A DNA stretch of 38,105 bases from an uncultured Pseudomonadota bacterium (GTDB taxonomy: Bacteria > Pseudomonadota > Gammaproteobacteria > Methylococcales > Methylomonadaceae). A model generated the notes under the pieces. The model was not told the DNA's origin and made no database searches. It saw only the letters and a program-made list of their open reading frames with translations. The first letter of the stretch is position 1. Every line of letters begins with the position of its first letter. Both the position numbers and the translations under genes were made by a program. The stretch covers positions 1 through 38,105 of the forward strand of contig CAIVBX010000147.1 in the NCBI GenBank assembly GCA_903904275.1, read 5' to 3'. This document shows positions 1-8,311 of this stretch, piece by piece.

Positions 1-6
1 GAAACC

Positions 7-1407
7 ATGTCTGAAAGTTATTTACTTGAACGCGATCCTGCCCTTGATTCTTTAAAATCTCCGCCTAATTCCATTCACGCAGAACAATCTGTTTTAGGGT
101 CATTGATTATTGAAAATGGTGCGTGGGATGTTGTTGCAGATAAACTTTCTGAAGTCGATTTTTATCTCCGTTCGCACAAACTTATTTTCCGCACCATTGC
201 ACAATTGGCCGAACAACAAATTCCATTCGACATTATTACGTTGTCCGAATCGTTGAAATCTTTGGGGCAATTAGACGCGGTTGGTGGTTTAGCGTATTTA
301 ATTGTGTTGTCAAAAGACACACCTTGCGCGACAAATGTTGAGGCTTACGCTAACATCGTGCGTGAAAAATCTGTTTTACGTCAATTGATTAGCGCAGGAA
401 CAACGATTGCAAATTCCGTTCATCAAACCGAAGGGCGCAGCACACAAGAATTACTCGAAAATGCTGAACAGTTGGTTTTCAAAATCGCAGAACAAACTCA
501 AAAAAGCACAGAAGGCGGATTCGTCAATATTCGTTCGTTGGCAAAAAAAACCATTGAAAAAATTGAATTACTCGCAGAAATGGACGGTTCAATTACAGGC
601 GCATCAACAGGTTTTGATGATTTAGACACCTTAACTTCTGGCTTACAACCTGCGGATTTAGTGATTGTTGCAGGTAGACCGTCAATGGGTAAAACCACAG
701 TGGCAATGAATATCGCTGAAAATTTCGCTATTAAAAATCAAAAACCTGTCGCTATTTTCAGTATGGAAATGCCAGGTGATGCGATTGTGATGCGAATGAT
801 GTCGTCGCTCGGTGGTATTGAACAACAGCGCGTGCGTTCAGGCGATTTAGACGACAACGATTGGCCTCGTTTGACCACAGCGTTGACGATGCTTAACAGT
901 ACAAAATTATTTATCGATGATAGTGCAGCACTTTCACCAACTGAAGTTCGAGCGCGTTCACGACGTTTAGCGCGTGAACATGGGCAATTAGGTTTAATTG
1001 TGATTGATTATTTGCAATTGATGCAATCACCATCGAGCGGTGATAATCGCGTCCAACAAATTTCAGATATTTCACGCGGTTTGAAAGCGTTGGCGAAAGA
1101 ATTAAATGTTCCCGTAATTGCACTTTCACAGTTGAATCGTAATTTAGAACAACGCCCAAACAAACGTCCTGTGATGTCCGACTTGCGTGATTCGGGCGCG
1201 ATTGAACAAGATGCTGATTTGATTTTGTTTATTTACCGTGACGAAGTGTATAACGAACAAAGTCCCGACAAAGGCACGGCAGAATTGATTATCGGCAAAC
1301 AACGAAATGGTCCTTTAGGTACAGTGCGGTTAATGTTCCAAGGTGCATTTTCACGATTCCAAAATTGTGCGAATCCTAGTCATTACAGTTCTTACAACGA
1401 CGAATAA
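7..1407 (+). CDS. dnaB: Replicative DNA helicase DnaB
   Basis: This is the hexameric 5'-3' helicase that unwinds DNA ahead of the replisome and recruits primase. The 466-residue length fits the family. The N-terminal helical domain (about residues 20-125) is followed by a linker and a RecA-like motor. That motor carries Walker A GRPSMGKT at 223-230 and the Walker B segment IDYLQLM near 332-340; the C-terminal motif SDLRDSGAIEQDAD is also visible. The start is the first ATG, only 6 bases into the window, so its ribosome binding site cannot be judged. In many gammaproteobacteria dnaB follows rplI, which would lie just outside the window. The next gene starts 28 bases after the stop codon and is probably cotranscribed. 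Identification is essentially certain. Confidence 0.97.
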   Translation: MSESYLLERDPALDSLKSPPNSIHAEQSVLGSLIIENGAWDVVADKLSEVDFYLRSHKLIFRTIAQLAEQQIPFDIITLSESLKSLGQLDAVGGLAYLIVLSKDTPCATNVEAYANIVREKSVLRQLISAGTTIANSVHQTEGRSTQELLENAEQLVFKIAEQTQKSTEGGFVNIRSLAKKTIEKIELLAEMDGSITGASTGFDDLDTLTSGLQPADLVIVAGRPSMGKTTVAMNIAENFAIKNQKPVAIFSMEMPGDAIVMRMMSSLGGIEQQRVRSGDLDDNDWPRLTTALTMLNSTKLFIDDSAALSPTEVRARSRRLAREHGQLGLIVIDYLQLMQSPSSGDNRVQQISDISRGLKALAKELNVPVIALSQLNRNLEQRPNKRPVMSDLRDSGAIEQDADLILFIYRDEVYNEQSPDKGTAELIIGKQRNGPLGTVRLMFQGAFSRFQNCANPSHYSSYNDE

Positions 1408-1435
1408 TCAATGTAAAAAATTTTCGGTAACAAAC

Positions 1436-2413
1436 ATGATTCAATTTCTTTCGCCATGGTTATTCGTTTTATTACTGCTTCCATTTTTTGTTTATTGGTT
1501 CGCGCCTACAAAACAAAACGCCAATCAAAGCGCATTGCGTGTGCCTTTTTTAACTGATTTTACAAAAAATCAAACCACCACAATTTCAACGAAAATAAAT
1601 CGCACACGTTTGTATTTAGCAGCATTGGCTTGGATTTTTCTGGTTTTAGCTTCAACACGTCCACAATGGTTAGGCGAACCGATTGAACAAGCGATGAATG
1701 GACGTGATTTGATGTTAGCGGTGGATTTGTCGGCGAGTATGCAAGAAAAAGATTTTATTTTAGGTAAAGATTACGTTGACCGTTTAACCGCAATTAAAGC
1801 AATTGCGACAAATTTTATTGAACGGCGTGTTGGCGACAGAATTGGATTGATTTTGTTTGGTTCAGAAGCCTATTTGCAAACACCGCTCACATTTGATCGC
1901 AAAACGGTTTCAACTCTTTTGGATGAATCTGCAATTGGTTTGGCTGGCGACAATACAGCGATTGGTGACGCTATTGGTTTGGCGGTAAAACGATTACGAA
2001 ATGAATCCCAAAACAGTCGCGTTTTAATTTTACTAACAGATGGTGCAAACACAGCTGGAGAAATTTCACCGTTAAAAGCCGCTGAACTCGCCGCCGCAAA
2101 TCATTTAAAAATTTACACAATCGGTATCGGCGCAGATGAAATGTTGGTGGGAAGTTTTTTTGGTTATCGAAAAGTGAATCCTTCAGCGGATTTAGATGAA
2201 AAAATGTTACTAAAAATCGCTGAAAGCACAGGTGGTTATTATTATCGAGCTAAAAATATAGACGATTTAAACAACATTTATATGCGTATTGACGAACTTG
2301 AACCCGTTGAAAAAGATAAACAGTATTTTCGCCCACACCGTGAATTGTATTTTATCCCATTAGCGACAGCGTTATTTTTAGCCAGTTTGTTAAGTTGGAG
2401 AAAATTGAAATGA
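1436..2413 (+). CDS. BatA-like von Willebrand factor A membrane protein
   Basis: This is a membrane-anchored VWA-domain protein of the BatA/aerotolerance type, 325 residues long. Two N-terminal membrane segments (about 6-24 and 58-76) precede the VWA domain, and a last membrane helix lies at the C-terminus. The metal-ion-dependent adhesion site looks intact: DLSAS at 97-101, a TPLT threonine near residue 147, and the TDGAN aspartate at 202. I chose the ATG at 1436 because translation from it begins directly with a hydrophobic membrane segment; the reading frame is open upstream to 1343, inside dnaB. The stop overlaps the start of the next VWA gene (ATGA), so the two are translationally coupled. 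Family members are linked to envelope stress and metal-dependent protein assembly, often with a MoxR ATPase. No MoxR or DUF58 gene is present here. The precise role is unknown. Confidence 0.85.
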   Translation: MIQFLSPWLFVLLLLPFFVYWFAPTKQNANQSALRVPFLTDFTKNQTTTISTKINRTRLYLAALAWIFLVLASTRPQWLGEPIEQAMNGRDLMLAVDLSASMQEKDFILGKDYVDRLTAIKAIATNFIERRVGDRIGLILFGSEAYLQTPLTFDRKTVSTLLDESAIGLAGDNTAIGDAIGLAVKRLRNESQNSRVLILLTDGANTAGEISPLKAAELAAANHLKIYTIGIGADEMLVGSFFGYRKVNPSADLDEKMLLKIAESTGGYYYRAKNIDDLNNIYMRIDELEPVEKDKQYFRPHRELYFIPLATALFLASLLSWRKLK

Positions 2414-4155
2414 CTACTTTTTTGGCAAATTTCCATTTTTTAAAACCGTATGCGTTTTTTGCTTTGTTGCTGTTGATTTATTTAATGGTAAAAAATTATC
2501 GTCAACAAGCGGGTTCTACAACGCATTGGTCAAAAATTTGTGACCGTGAATTATTGCCTTACTTACTTGAAAATGGCAGCGTAAAAAATTCACGATTTGC
2601 CTTTTGGTTATCAAGTTTTATCGCTTTTTTAGCTATTTTCGCGCTTGCTTCTCCAACATGGCAACGCTCACCTGCTCCCGCTTTTCGTAACGATTCATCA
2701 TTAGTGATTGCACTAAATTTATCCGAATCGATGAATGCACAAGATGTAAAACCCAGCCGTTTAATTCGAGCGCGTTACAAAATCTCTGATTTGCTTGCCC
2801 AACGCAAAGATGGTCAAACTGCTTTATTGGTTTATTCAGGTGCAGCCTTCACCGTCACGCCGCTAACAAATGACATTCAAACAATTAACAGCCAATTAGA
2901 AGCCTTAACAACAGACATCATGCCGAGTTCAGGTAATAATCCTGTTACTGGTTTGCAAAAATCGGTTGAACTTTTAAAACAAGCTGGACTGCCAAAAGGG
3001 CATATTTTGTTAATTGCAGATGGTGCAGATGTTGAAGCAATAACCTTTGCCAAAAAATTGGGTGGTTATCAATTATCTGTTTTAGGTGTTGGCACAAATG
3101 ACGGTGCGCCAATTGCCTTACCAGAAGGGGGATTTGCAAAAGATGAATCTGGGCAAATTCTTATTCCAAAATTACAAAGTGCTGAATTAAGCGAATTAGC
3201 AAAAGTAGGAAATGGACATTTTCAATTGATGACCGACGACGATACGGATATTCAACATTTACTCAAAACATTTGATACGCCTTTGACGCAATCACCAACA
3301 GACAAAACTAATTTATTTTTAGAACAATGGGAAGATAATGGCTATTGGTTGATTTTGCTGATTTTACCTTGGGCAGCATGGCAATTTCGTAAAGGTGCGT
3401 TTTATTTGGCGATTTTGTTTTTTTTACCGTTGCCAAAAAATAGTTATGCGTTAGATTTGCAAAATTTATGGAAAACGCCAGACCAACAAGCACAACGCGC
3501 TTATGATAAAAAAGACTATTCAAAAGCTGCCGAAAAATTTGAAAATCCCGAATGGAAAGCCGCTGCAAATTACCAAGCTCAAAATTACGACAAAGCTGCC
3601 GAGCAATTTCAGCAATTAAGTAAATTTTATAATTTAGGAAACGCGCTTGCTAAAAAAGGACAATTACAAGAAGCCTTAGCCGCTTATGAACAAGCAATTA
3701 AAGAAAATCCATTTGATAAAGACGCAAAAGCGAATAAAGAAATTGTCGAAAAAGCATTAGAAAAACAAAAACAACAGCAAGAAAATAAACCGCAAGATTC
3801 ACAAAAATCGGATTCTCAAAAAAACGAAAAATCGGATAACGATTCGCAAAAAAAAGGCGGTGAAAACAAAGAATCTGAATCAAAACCTGAACAAAAAGAA
3901 GAACATAAAACAGGTGAAAATCCCGATAAAAAAGAAGATTCAAAAAAAGAAGAACAAGCGAAAAAAGAATCTGAACCGCAAAAATCAGATGAATCGAAAG
4001 AAAAATCTAAAAATGAACAGAAAAAAGAAGTTGAAGCGCAAAAATTAACCACTGAACAACAACAAGCAAATGAACAATGGTTAAAACGAATACCCGACGA
4101 CCCCGCAACGCTTTTGAAACGAAAATTTAAATATCAATACAGCCAGCAACAATAA
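2410..4155 (+). CDS. BatB-like VWA protein with TPR region and K/E/Q-rich tail
   Basis: This 581-residue membrane protein combines a VWA domain with TPR repeats, like a BatB-BatC fusion. Membrane segments lie near 10-27, 65-83 and 310-345. The VWA region spans about 95-300, and TPR-like helices occupy about 365-455. A very hydrophilic Lys/Glu/Gln/Ser tail runs to about 555 and ends in a conserved-looking IPDDPATLLKRKF segment. The first adhesion-site motif reads NLSES (103-107), with Asn where Asp is usual, so metal binding may be weaker than in the upstream BatA-like partner. The ATG at 2410 overlaps the upstream stop as ATGA and has GGAG eight bases ahead, so it is preferred over an ATG five codons earlier. 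The TPR part suggests protein-protein contacts in the envelope. The exact substrate is unknown. Confidence 0.83.
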   Translation: MTTFLANFHFLKPYAFFALLLLIYLMVKNYRQQAGSTTHWSKICDRELLPYLLENGSVKNSRFAFWLSSFIAFLAIFALASPTWQRSPAPAFRNDSSLVIALNLSESMNAQDVKPSRLIRARYKISDLLAQRKDGQTALLVYSGAAFTVTPLTNDIQTINSQLEALTTDIMPSSGNNPVTGLQKSVELLKQAGLPKGHILLIADGADVEAITFAKKLGGYQLSVLGVGTNDGAPIALPEGGFAKDESGQILIPKLQSAELSELAKVGNGHFQLMTDDDTDIQHLLKTFDTPLTQSPTDKTNLFLEQWEDNGYWLILLILPWAAWQFRKGAFYLAILFFLPLPKNSYALDLQNLWKTPDQQAQRAYDKKDYSKAAEKFENPEWKAAANYQAQNYDKAAEQFQQLSKFYNLGNALAKKGQLQEALAAYEQAIKENPFDKDAKANKEIVEKALEKQKQQQENKPQDSQKSDSQKNEKSDNDSQKKGGENKESESKPEQKEEHKTGENPDKKEDSKKEEQAKKESEPQKSDESKEKSKNEQKKEVEAQKLTTEQQQANEQWLKRIPDDPATLLKRKFKYQYSQQQ

Positions 4156-4156
4156 A

Positions 4157-4633
4157 TTAGTTGCTGCGAAAACCTGTTTTTTTCAAAATTTTGGTGCTGT
4201 AAAGCACATCGCTTCCTAAATTAAAATCGCCGAGCAACACGGAAATTTGTTGAATTTGTTGGTTCACGTCAGCTTGTGTTTTGCCGTGAACCATTGCAAA
4301 TAAATTGTAATTCCAATCAGGTAAATGGCGCGGACGATGATAGCAATGGCTCACAAATGGCAAACCGCCAATAATTTCACCTAGCAAATCCACCCTTTCA
4401 TCGGGAACATTCCAAACGGTCATGCCGTTGAATTTATAACCTAATTTGTAATGATTCGGCACTGCACCAATTCTGCGAATCACGCCATTTTCTTGCATCG
4501 TTTCAAAACGCGCCATCACCATTTCAACAGGCAAATTTAATTCTTCTGCAACGGCGTGATAAGGTTTTGAAACTAATGGCAAACCTGCTTGAGTGGCTCG
4601 CATAATTTTTAAATCAATTTCTGAAAAATCCAT
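4157..4633 (-). CDS. Siroheme decarboxylase subunit, NirL/NirH/AhbB type
   Basis: This is a 158-residue Lrp/AsnC-fold protein of the siroheme decarboxylase family, which turns siroheme into didecarboxysiroheme for heme d1 (denitrification) or the alternative heme b pathway. It has an N-terminal winged helix (about 1-65) and then a ferredoxin-like effector domain. Family hallmarks are IRRIGAVPNHYKLGY near 52-66, VWNVPDE, and the His/Arg-rich stretch HCYHRPRHLPDWNYNLFAM that surrounds the substrate site. The gene starts one base inside the stop codon of the partner gene (TAATG) behind a GGAGG ribosome site, so the two subunits are coupled and probably form a heterodimer. Whether the product feeds heme d1 or heme b cannot be decided, because no nirS, nirJ, nirF or ahbC/D is in the window. 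Confidence 0.85.
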   Translation of the reverse strand: MDFSEIDLKIMRATQAGLPLVSKPYHAVAEELNLPVEMVMARFETMQENGVIRRIGAVPNHYKLGYKFNGMTVWNVPDERVDLLGEIIGGLPFVSHCYHRPRHLPDWNYNLFAMVHGKTQADVNQQIQQISVLLGDFNLGSDVLYSTKILKKTGFRSN

Positions 4634-5088
4634 TACGCCTCCAATTTCAAACCCACAAAATACTCGTTAATTTTTGGCATATTAAAAACGTGAAATCCTG
4701 TTTGTTGTTCAATTTTTTCAAGCGTTTCGGCAAGCTGTTCAGGCGTTTCCGTTGCCACGACAAACCACATATTTAATTCATGATTTCGCTGATAATTGTG
4801 CGCGACTTCTGGAAATGAATTTATAATTTCAGTGATTTCTTCAAAATCCTTTTCAGGCACTTTTATCGCCGCTAACGTCAACGCACCGCCCATTTTTTCG
4901 GCATGATATAACGCGCCAAATCGTGAAAGCGTTCCGTTTTCAAGCAATTTTTTTAACCGATTTAAAATGTCATCTTCAGTTAAATTTAATTCATTGGCGA
5001 CTTGCAAATAAGGCGAATCACAAATCGGAAAACCATTTTGCAAATGGTTAATCAACTTCGCATCAATATCGTCGTAAGATTTAGTCAC
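4633..5088 (-). CDS. Siroheme decarboxylase subunit, NirD/NirG/AhbA type
   Basis: This is the partner subunit of the downstream siroheme decarboxylase gene, about 151 residues when started at the GTG at 5088. The frame is open further upstream to an ATG at 5160. That would add 24 residues lying inside ylqF with no family resemblance, whereas the GTG start gives the usual length and a normal N-terminus (VTKSYDDIDAKLI). Visible features are the winged-helix region (about 5-65), the SRFGALYHAEKMGGA segment typical of NirD/NirG/AhbA, and the NHELNMWFV motif. The GTG sits just ahead of the ylqF stop, so translation probably continues from ylqF into this gene. The family is Lrp-like in fold but enzymatic in role, so annotation as a transcription regulator would be misleading. 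Confidence 0.82.
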   Translation of the reverse strand: MTKSYDDIDAKLINHLQNGFPICDSPYLQVANELNLTEDDILNRLKKLLENGTLSRFGALYHAEKMGGALTLAAIKVPEKDFEEITEIINSFPEVAHNYQRNHELNMWFVVATETPEQLAETLEKIEQQTGFHVFNMPKINEYFVGLKLEA

Positions 5089-5989
5089 GTTTTTTTCTCG
5101 CCAATTTTTTTGCGGCTTTTTCTGCACGAATAATTTCGAGTGCGGCAAGTTCAACTTCAATCATTTCAGGCGTTTCAAGCGTGATTTTGCCGATTGTCGT
5201 GGTTCTTAATTCGCCAATTAAAATTTTCGACACTTGGTCTAAATTGACTTTGCCACCTGATTTTAAACAACCGCGTTTTCTGCCAATAATATCGAGCAAC
5301 TCATTTTCATTTGCAGGTACTGATTCAAGTTGATAACGCGCTTTGACGAGTTCAGGATAATCACGCAACAAAAATTCTGCTGTCCACGAAGCCACGTCTT
5401 CATGCGTGAAAGCCGTGTCTTTAATCGCGCCCGTTGCAGCTAAACGATAACCGCTATTTTGATTTTCGATATTCCCCCAAAGTACACCTGGAGTATCAAA
5501 TAAAACCAATCCATCGCCTAAATCAATGCGTTGTTGATGTTTTGTAACGGCAGGTTCATCCCCTGTTTTGGCAATCGTGCGACCCGCGAGAATGTTAATA
5601 ATCGTCGATTTCCCAACGTTTGGAATACCTGTAATCAAAGCGTGTAACGGTTTTGAACGACTTTCTAAACGTGGTACTAATTTATGACAAAGCGAATTGA
5701 GCTGTTTAATTTTATCGATTTGACTCATCGCAACTGCGAGCGTTTTCACGCCGTTTTCACGTTCCAAATATTCCTGCCATTGTTGCGTGCGCGAATCATC
5801 CGCTAAATCGCATTTGCTTAACACTTTGATACAAGGTTTATCGCCACGAATTTTGGCTAACGCGGGATTTTGACTGCTGAATGGAATTCGCGCGTCGATA
5901 ATTTCAATTGTTAAATCGATGTGTTCCATTGCCGCTTTGATTTCGCGGCTGGCTTTGTGCATGTGTCCTGGATACCACTGAATGAGCAT
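5081..5989 (-). CDS. ylqF: Ribosome biogenesis GTPase YlqF/RbgA
   Basis: This is a circularly permuted GTPase of the YlqF/RbgA family, 302 residues, which acts in late assembly of the large ribosomal subunit. The permuted motif order is visible: G4 as SKCD at 58-61 comes before G1 GIPNVGKS at 121-128 and G3 DTPG at 165-168. The N-terminal WYPGHMHKA sequence is a family signature. The C-terminal part (about 190-300) matches the small helical domain that contacts rRNA. It is the first gene of a minus-strand run and overlaps the siroheme decarboxylase gene by a few bases. The heme-related neighbours do not obviously share its function; the coupling may only reflect compact packing. Confidence 0.93.
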   Translation of the reverse strand: MLIQWYPGHMHKASREIKAAMEHIDLTIEIIDARIPFSSQNPALAKIRGDKPCIKVLSKCDLADDSRTQQWQEYLERENGVKTLAVAMSQIDKIKQLNSLCHKLVPRLESRSKPLHALITGIPNVGKSTIINILAGRTIAKTGDEPAVTKHQQRIDLGDGLVLFDTPGVLWGNIENQNSGYRLAATGAIKDTAFTHEDVASWTAEFLLRDYPELVKARYQLESVPANENELLDIIGRKRGCLKSGGKVNLDQVSKILIGELRTTTIGKITLETPEMIEVELAALEIIRAEKAAKKLARKKRD

Positions 5990-6076
5990 TTTTTGACCTA
6001 TAAAAAATTTTGTACAGCTATTTAAACATAAATTGGATTTTTACAGCCAAATGGCTTCTTGCTTCAGCGTTGATTT

Positions 6077-6265
6077 TTAAAAAGTGAAAACATCCTCAAC
6101 AGAGCAGTGATTTTTGGAACGAATGGATTTGAATTGTGCCCACTTATGTTCGATGGAGTGATTGGCATCGATGTTAGCTCGAAATACTTTCTTTATGAAC
6201 TGGTGGGTTGAGAACGTTTTTGCACCAACGCCCCATCATGTACAATATTTTCTGATGAAGGTTTT
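6077..6265 (-). pseudogene. Decayed C-terminal remnant of an IS630-type transposase
   Basis: Reading the minus strand, the stretch ending at the TAA at 6077-6079 encodes SIEHKWAQFKSIRSKNHCSV followed by EDVFTF. This closely resembles the end of IS630-family DDE transposases, where NPIEHKWAQ carries the last catalytic Glu. The normally conserved PYSPDLN part just before it is corrupted. In another frame, VHDGALVQKR around 6215-6245 resembles the DNA-x-FHK motif that carries the second Asp. At least one frameshift separates the two pieces and no start is present, so this is a non-functional fragment. It occupies most of the 299-base gap between ylqF and the MutS-like gene; inverted repeats were not found. 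Confidence 0.7.
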
Positions 6266-6288
6266 TGAATTACGCCTGGCTTCCAGAA

Positions 6289-7863
6289 TCAAATTTTGTT
6301 TGTCAAATACAATTCAATATCTTCTTTAGAAAATCCTATCTTCTTTGCAACGCGTTCAGCATGGCTAACTCGTGAAATACCATCGATAATTTTATGAGTA
6401 GGTTTATCAGCCAAAAATTCTACTTGCTTGGGAATTCCAAGCTGTTTTTTGACTAATTCATCAACTAATTGATGATTATGCGTAATTAAAATAGTGCTAT
6501 TTCCCTTTCGATAAAATCCATGCAACGTATTAAATGAAGATTCCATTTTTTCTTCAAATGTAGTGCCTTCAGATAATTCATCCAAAATCACCAAACTTCG
6601 CGCACTGCTAGCTAGAAAAATGTCTTTGGTGCGTTTTAATTCAGCTCCAAAACGTCCTTCACCATCATTTAATCGACCAATTTCAGATGCTTGGTAAAAA
6701 ATTCTATCTGCTACGCTCATGGTGGCAGACCGCGCGGGAACAAAACAGCCTATTTGTGCGAGTAATTGCAATTGAGAAATTGTTTTACAAAAAGCCGTTT
6801 TTCCACCACTGTTTGGTCCAGTAATCAATAAAACTTTTTCATGATCCAATGCCAAATCATTACCCACATAATCAGGATTATTTTTTCCCAAAATGGGATT
6901 TCTTGCGTCATGTAACACAATTCGATGATATTCACTGTCAATCAACGATGGCATGACAGTGTCATTAGGGAAATTTTCTGCAAATTTTAAAAATGATAAT
7001 AATTCATCTAACTGTCCTAGCGCATCTAAAGTAGCAGCCAATTCATCAGAATCTTTAAACATTTCACGCAAAGGAATGATGAAATTGTCTCTATCAAAAC
7101 CACCAACAATCGGAAAATAAATCAGTAATAATGGAAATGCTAAGATGACTTCCATCAAAATGGACGGTAAGAACAAAAGAATTGCTACACCAATCGCAAA
7201 TAGAAAAAAGAATAACAAAGGCTTGAAAACACGGGGTTGAAAAACGATAGCAGGCAACCACCACGTTTTACGATGTTCTTGTTTAGTTTGTAAAGTTGTT
7301 TCTGTTAAGTACACCGCATTGGTCATCAAATCATAAATTCGACTACCTGAAAATGCTTTGATACGACCAAACAATTCCTGTAAATACTCACTTTCTGGTT
7401 GAGGACTGTTTTGAATTTGAGCAACTAAATTTGTTACAAAATGAACGCCACGTCTGTATTGTAAATAGCCGTAACCTTCAATTTCTCTATTACTTTTGGC
7501 CGTACCAAACATTGGTAAAAACTCGCCAAATAATAAACAATATAAATTATTTTCATGGTTTGCTGCTGTGGCAACTACATTTTGAATTGCATTTTTCAAT
7601 TCTAAATTATTGCGTAATTCTTCAACCGCATATTGCTTACTTTCTATTTCATGTCGTTTATTTAGTGGTTGTACAAGTGATCGAAACAATACACTTTGTC
7701 CAATTACAGTCTCAGCATGATTAACTACCGTGAATAAATTATCAATTTCTAGTGCCAAAAATCCATTTTGGTCTAAAACCCCCTCGCTAATTGGCAATGG
7801 CAGGGCGCTTTTAGTTTCAATCCAAGCCAGTTTTTTCCATATACTGAGTAAATATGCTTTCAT
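6289..7863 (-). CDS. Membrane-anchored MutS-like ATPase
   Basis: This 524-residue protein ends in a MutS-type ATPase domain: Walker A GPNSGGKT at 349-356, Walker B LVILDEL at 424-430, followed by SEGTT and an ITHNH segment. The N-terminal half resembles the helical lever/core region of MutS. It lacks the mismatch-recognition domain with its Phe-x-Glu motif, and there is no Smr nuclease domain at the C-terminus. Two strongly hydrophobic segments (about 214-232 and 235-252) lie between core and ATPase, so the protein probably sits in the inner membrane. It is therefore unlikely to be the mismatch-repair MutS itself. The ATG at 7863 has AAAGG a few bases upstream. It stands alone between an IS remnant and a tRNA cluster. 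The true role is unknown. Confidence 0.8.
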   Translation of the reverse strand: MKAYLLSIWKKLAWIETKSALPLPISEGVLDQNGFLALEIDNLFTVVNHAETVIGQSVLFRSLVQPLNKRHEIESKQYAVEELRNNLELKNAIQNVVATAANHENNLYCLLFGEFLPMFGTAKSNREIEGYGYLQYRRGVHFVTNLVAQIQNSPQPESEYLQELFGRIKAFSGSRIYDLMTNAVYLTETTLQTKQEHRKTWWLPAIVFQPRVFKPLLFFFLFAIGVAILLFLPSILMEVILAFPLLLIYFPIVGGFDRDNFIIPLREMFKDSDELAATLDALGQLDELLSFLKFAENFPNDTVMPSLIDSEYHRIVLHDARNPILGKNNPDYVGNDLALDHEKVLLITGPNSGGKTAFCKTISQLQLLAQIGCFVPARSATMSVADRIFYQASEIGRLNDGEGRFGAELKRTKDIFLASSARSLVILDELSEGTTFEEKMESSFNTLHGFYRKGNSTILITHNHQLVDELVKKQLGIPKQVEFLADKPTHKIIDGISRVSHAERVAKKIGFSKEDIELYLTNKI

Positions 7864-8197
7864 TCATGACCTTTTAAAATAGTATTTAAATGTTGCAGTT
7901 AAGCGTATTGAAATTTGTCACTTTTAGGATACCCGTTGCTAAATGCCTAAATTTACTCGTCACACAGATGCTAAAAAAAGTCTTACTCTGCTTTGTGTAT
8001 GTTTAAAGTTATAACATGTTCGACTGTTTTTAACAGTTACAAAATGTAACTGGATTTTTTAACGTGAAATGTGGTTTTCGCTCTACGAAAAGCATTATAT
8101 GAACAATAACTTGTGATAAAATAACAAATCATATCTGGTTTTAATTGATTCTATATGCACTTTCAGAGTTTTTTGGATGAGACTGTGTTGAAAATTT
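7864..8197. other. Non-coding stretch between MutS-like gene and tRNA-His
   Basis: No convincing coding region is present in these 334 bases. It should carry the promoter of the minus-strand MutS-like gene and the end of the tRNA transcript. The only clear structure is a pair of overlapping short inverted repeats at 8023-8052, listed separately. No obvious rho-independent terminator follows tRNA-His on its own strand. Confidence 0.6.
8023..8060. repeat. Two overlapping small inverted repeats
   Basis: ACTGTT-TTT-AACAGT is followed by, and shares bases with, CAGTTAC-AAAAT-GTAACTG. Both are perfect stems, of 6 and 7 base pairs. The second is followed on the plus strand by a run of six T, as in a weak terminator, but no plus-strand gene lies upstream. 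The two stems cannot form together, so a regulatory or protein-binding role is possible but unproven. Confidence 0.4.
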
Positions 8198-8274
8198 TGG
8201 GGTGAACGATGGGGCTCGAACCCACGACAACCGGAATCACAATCCGGGACTCTACCAACTGAGCTACGCTCACC
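8198..8274 (-). tRNA. tRNA-His (GTG)
   Basis: The minus strand folds as a standard cloverleaf of 77 bases with anticodon GTG. The histidine-specific extra G(-1) is encoded and faces C73, the acceptor stem has seven pairs (including one G-T), and CCA is encoded at 8200-8198. The T-loop GTTCGAG and D-loop AGTTGGTAGA are canonical. It is the last tRNA in the Pro-Arg-His transcript. Confidence 0.96.
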
Positions 8275-8311
8275 ATAGCGTATGTGTAACTTTGTAAAAC
8301 GAGGTAATTAT

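Noticed and set aside
3860..4048. A 62-residue lysine-rich plus-strand reading frame
   Set aside because: It lies in another frame of the A-rich tail of the BatB-like gene and is pure low-complexity composition.
3816..4052. A Ser/Phe/Cys-rich minus-strand frame
   Set aside because: It is the reverse complement of a Lys/Glu repeat tail and shows only composition bias.
4157..5088. Two Lrp/AsnC transcription regulators
   Set aside because: The conserved His/Arg-rich effector motifs and the paired arrangement fit siroheme decarboxylase subunits, not DNA-binding regulators.
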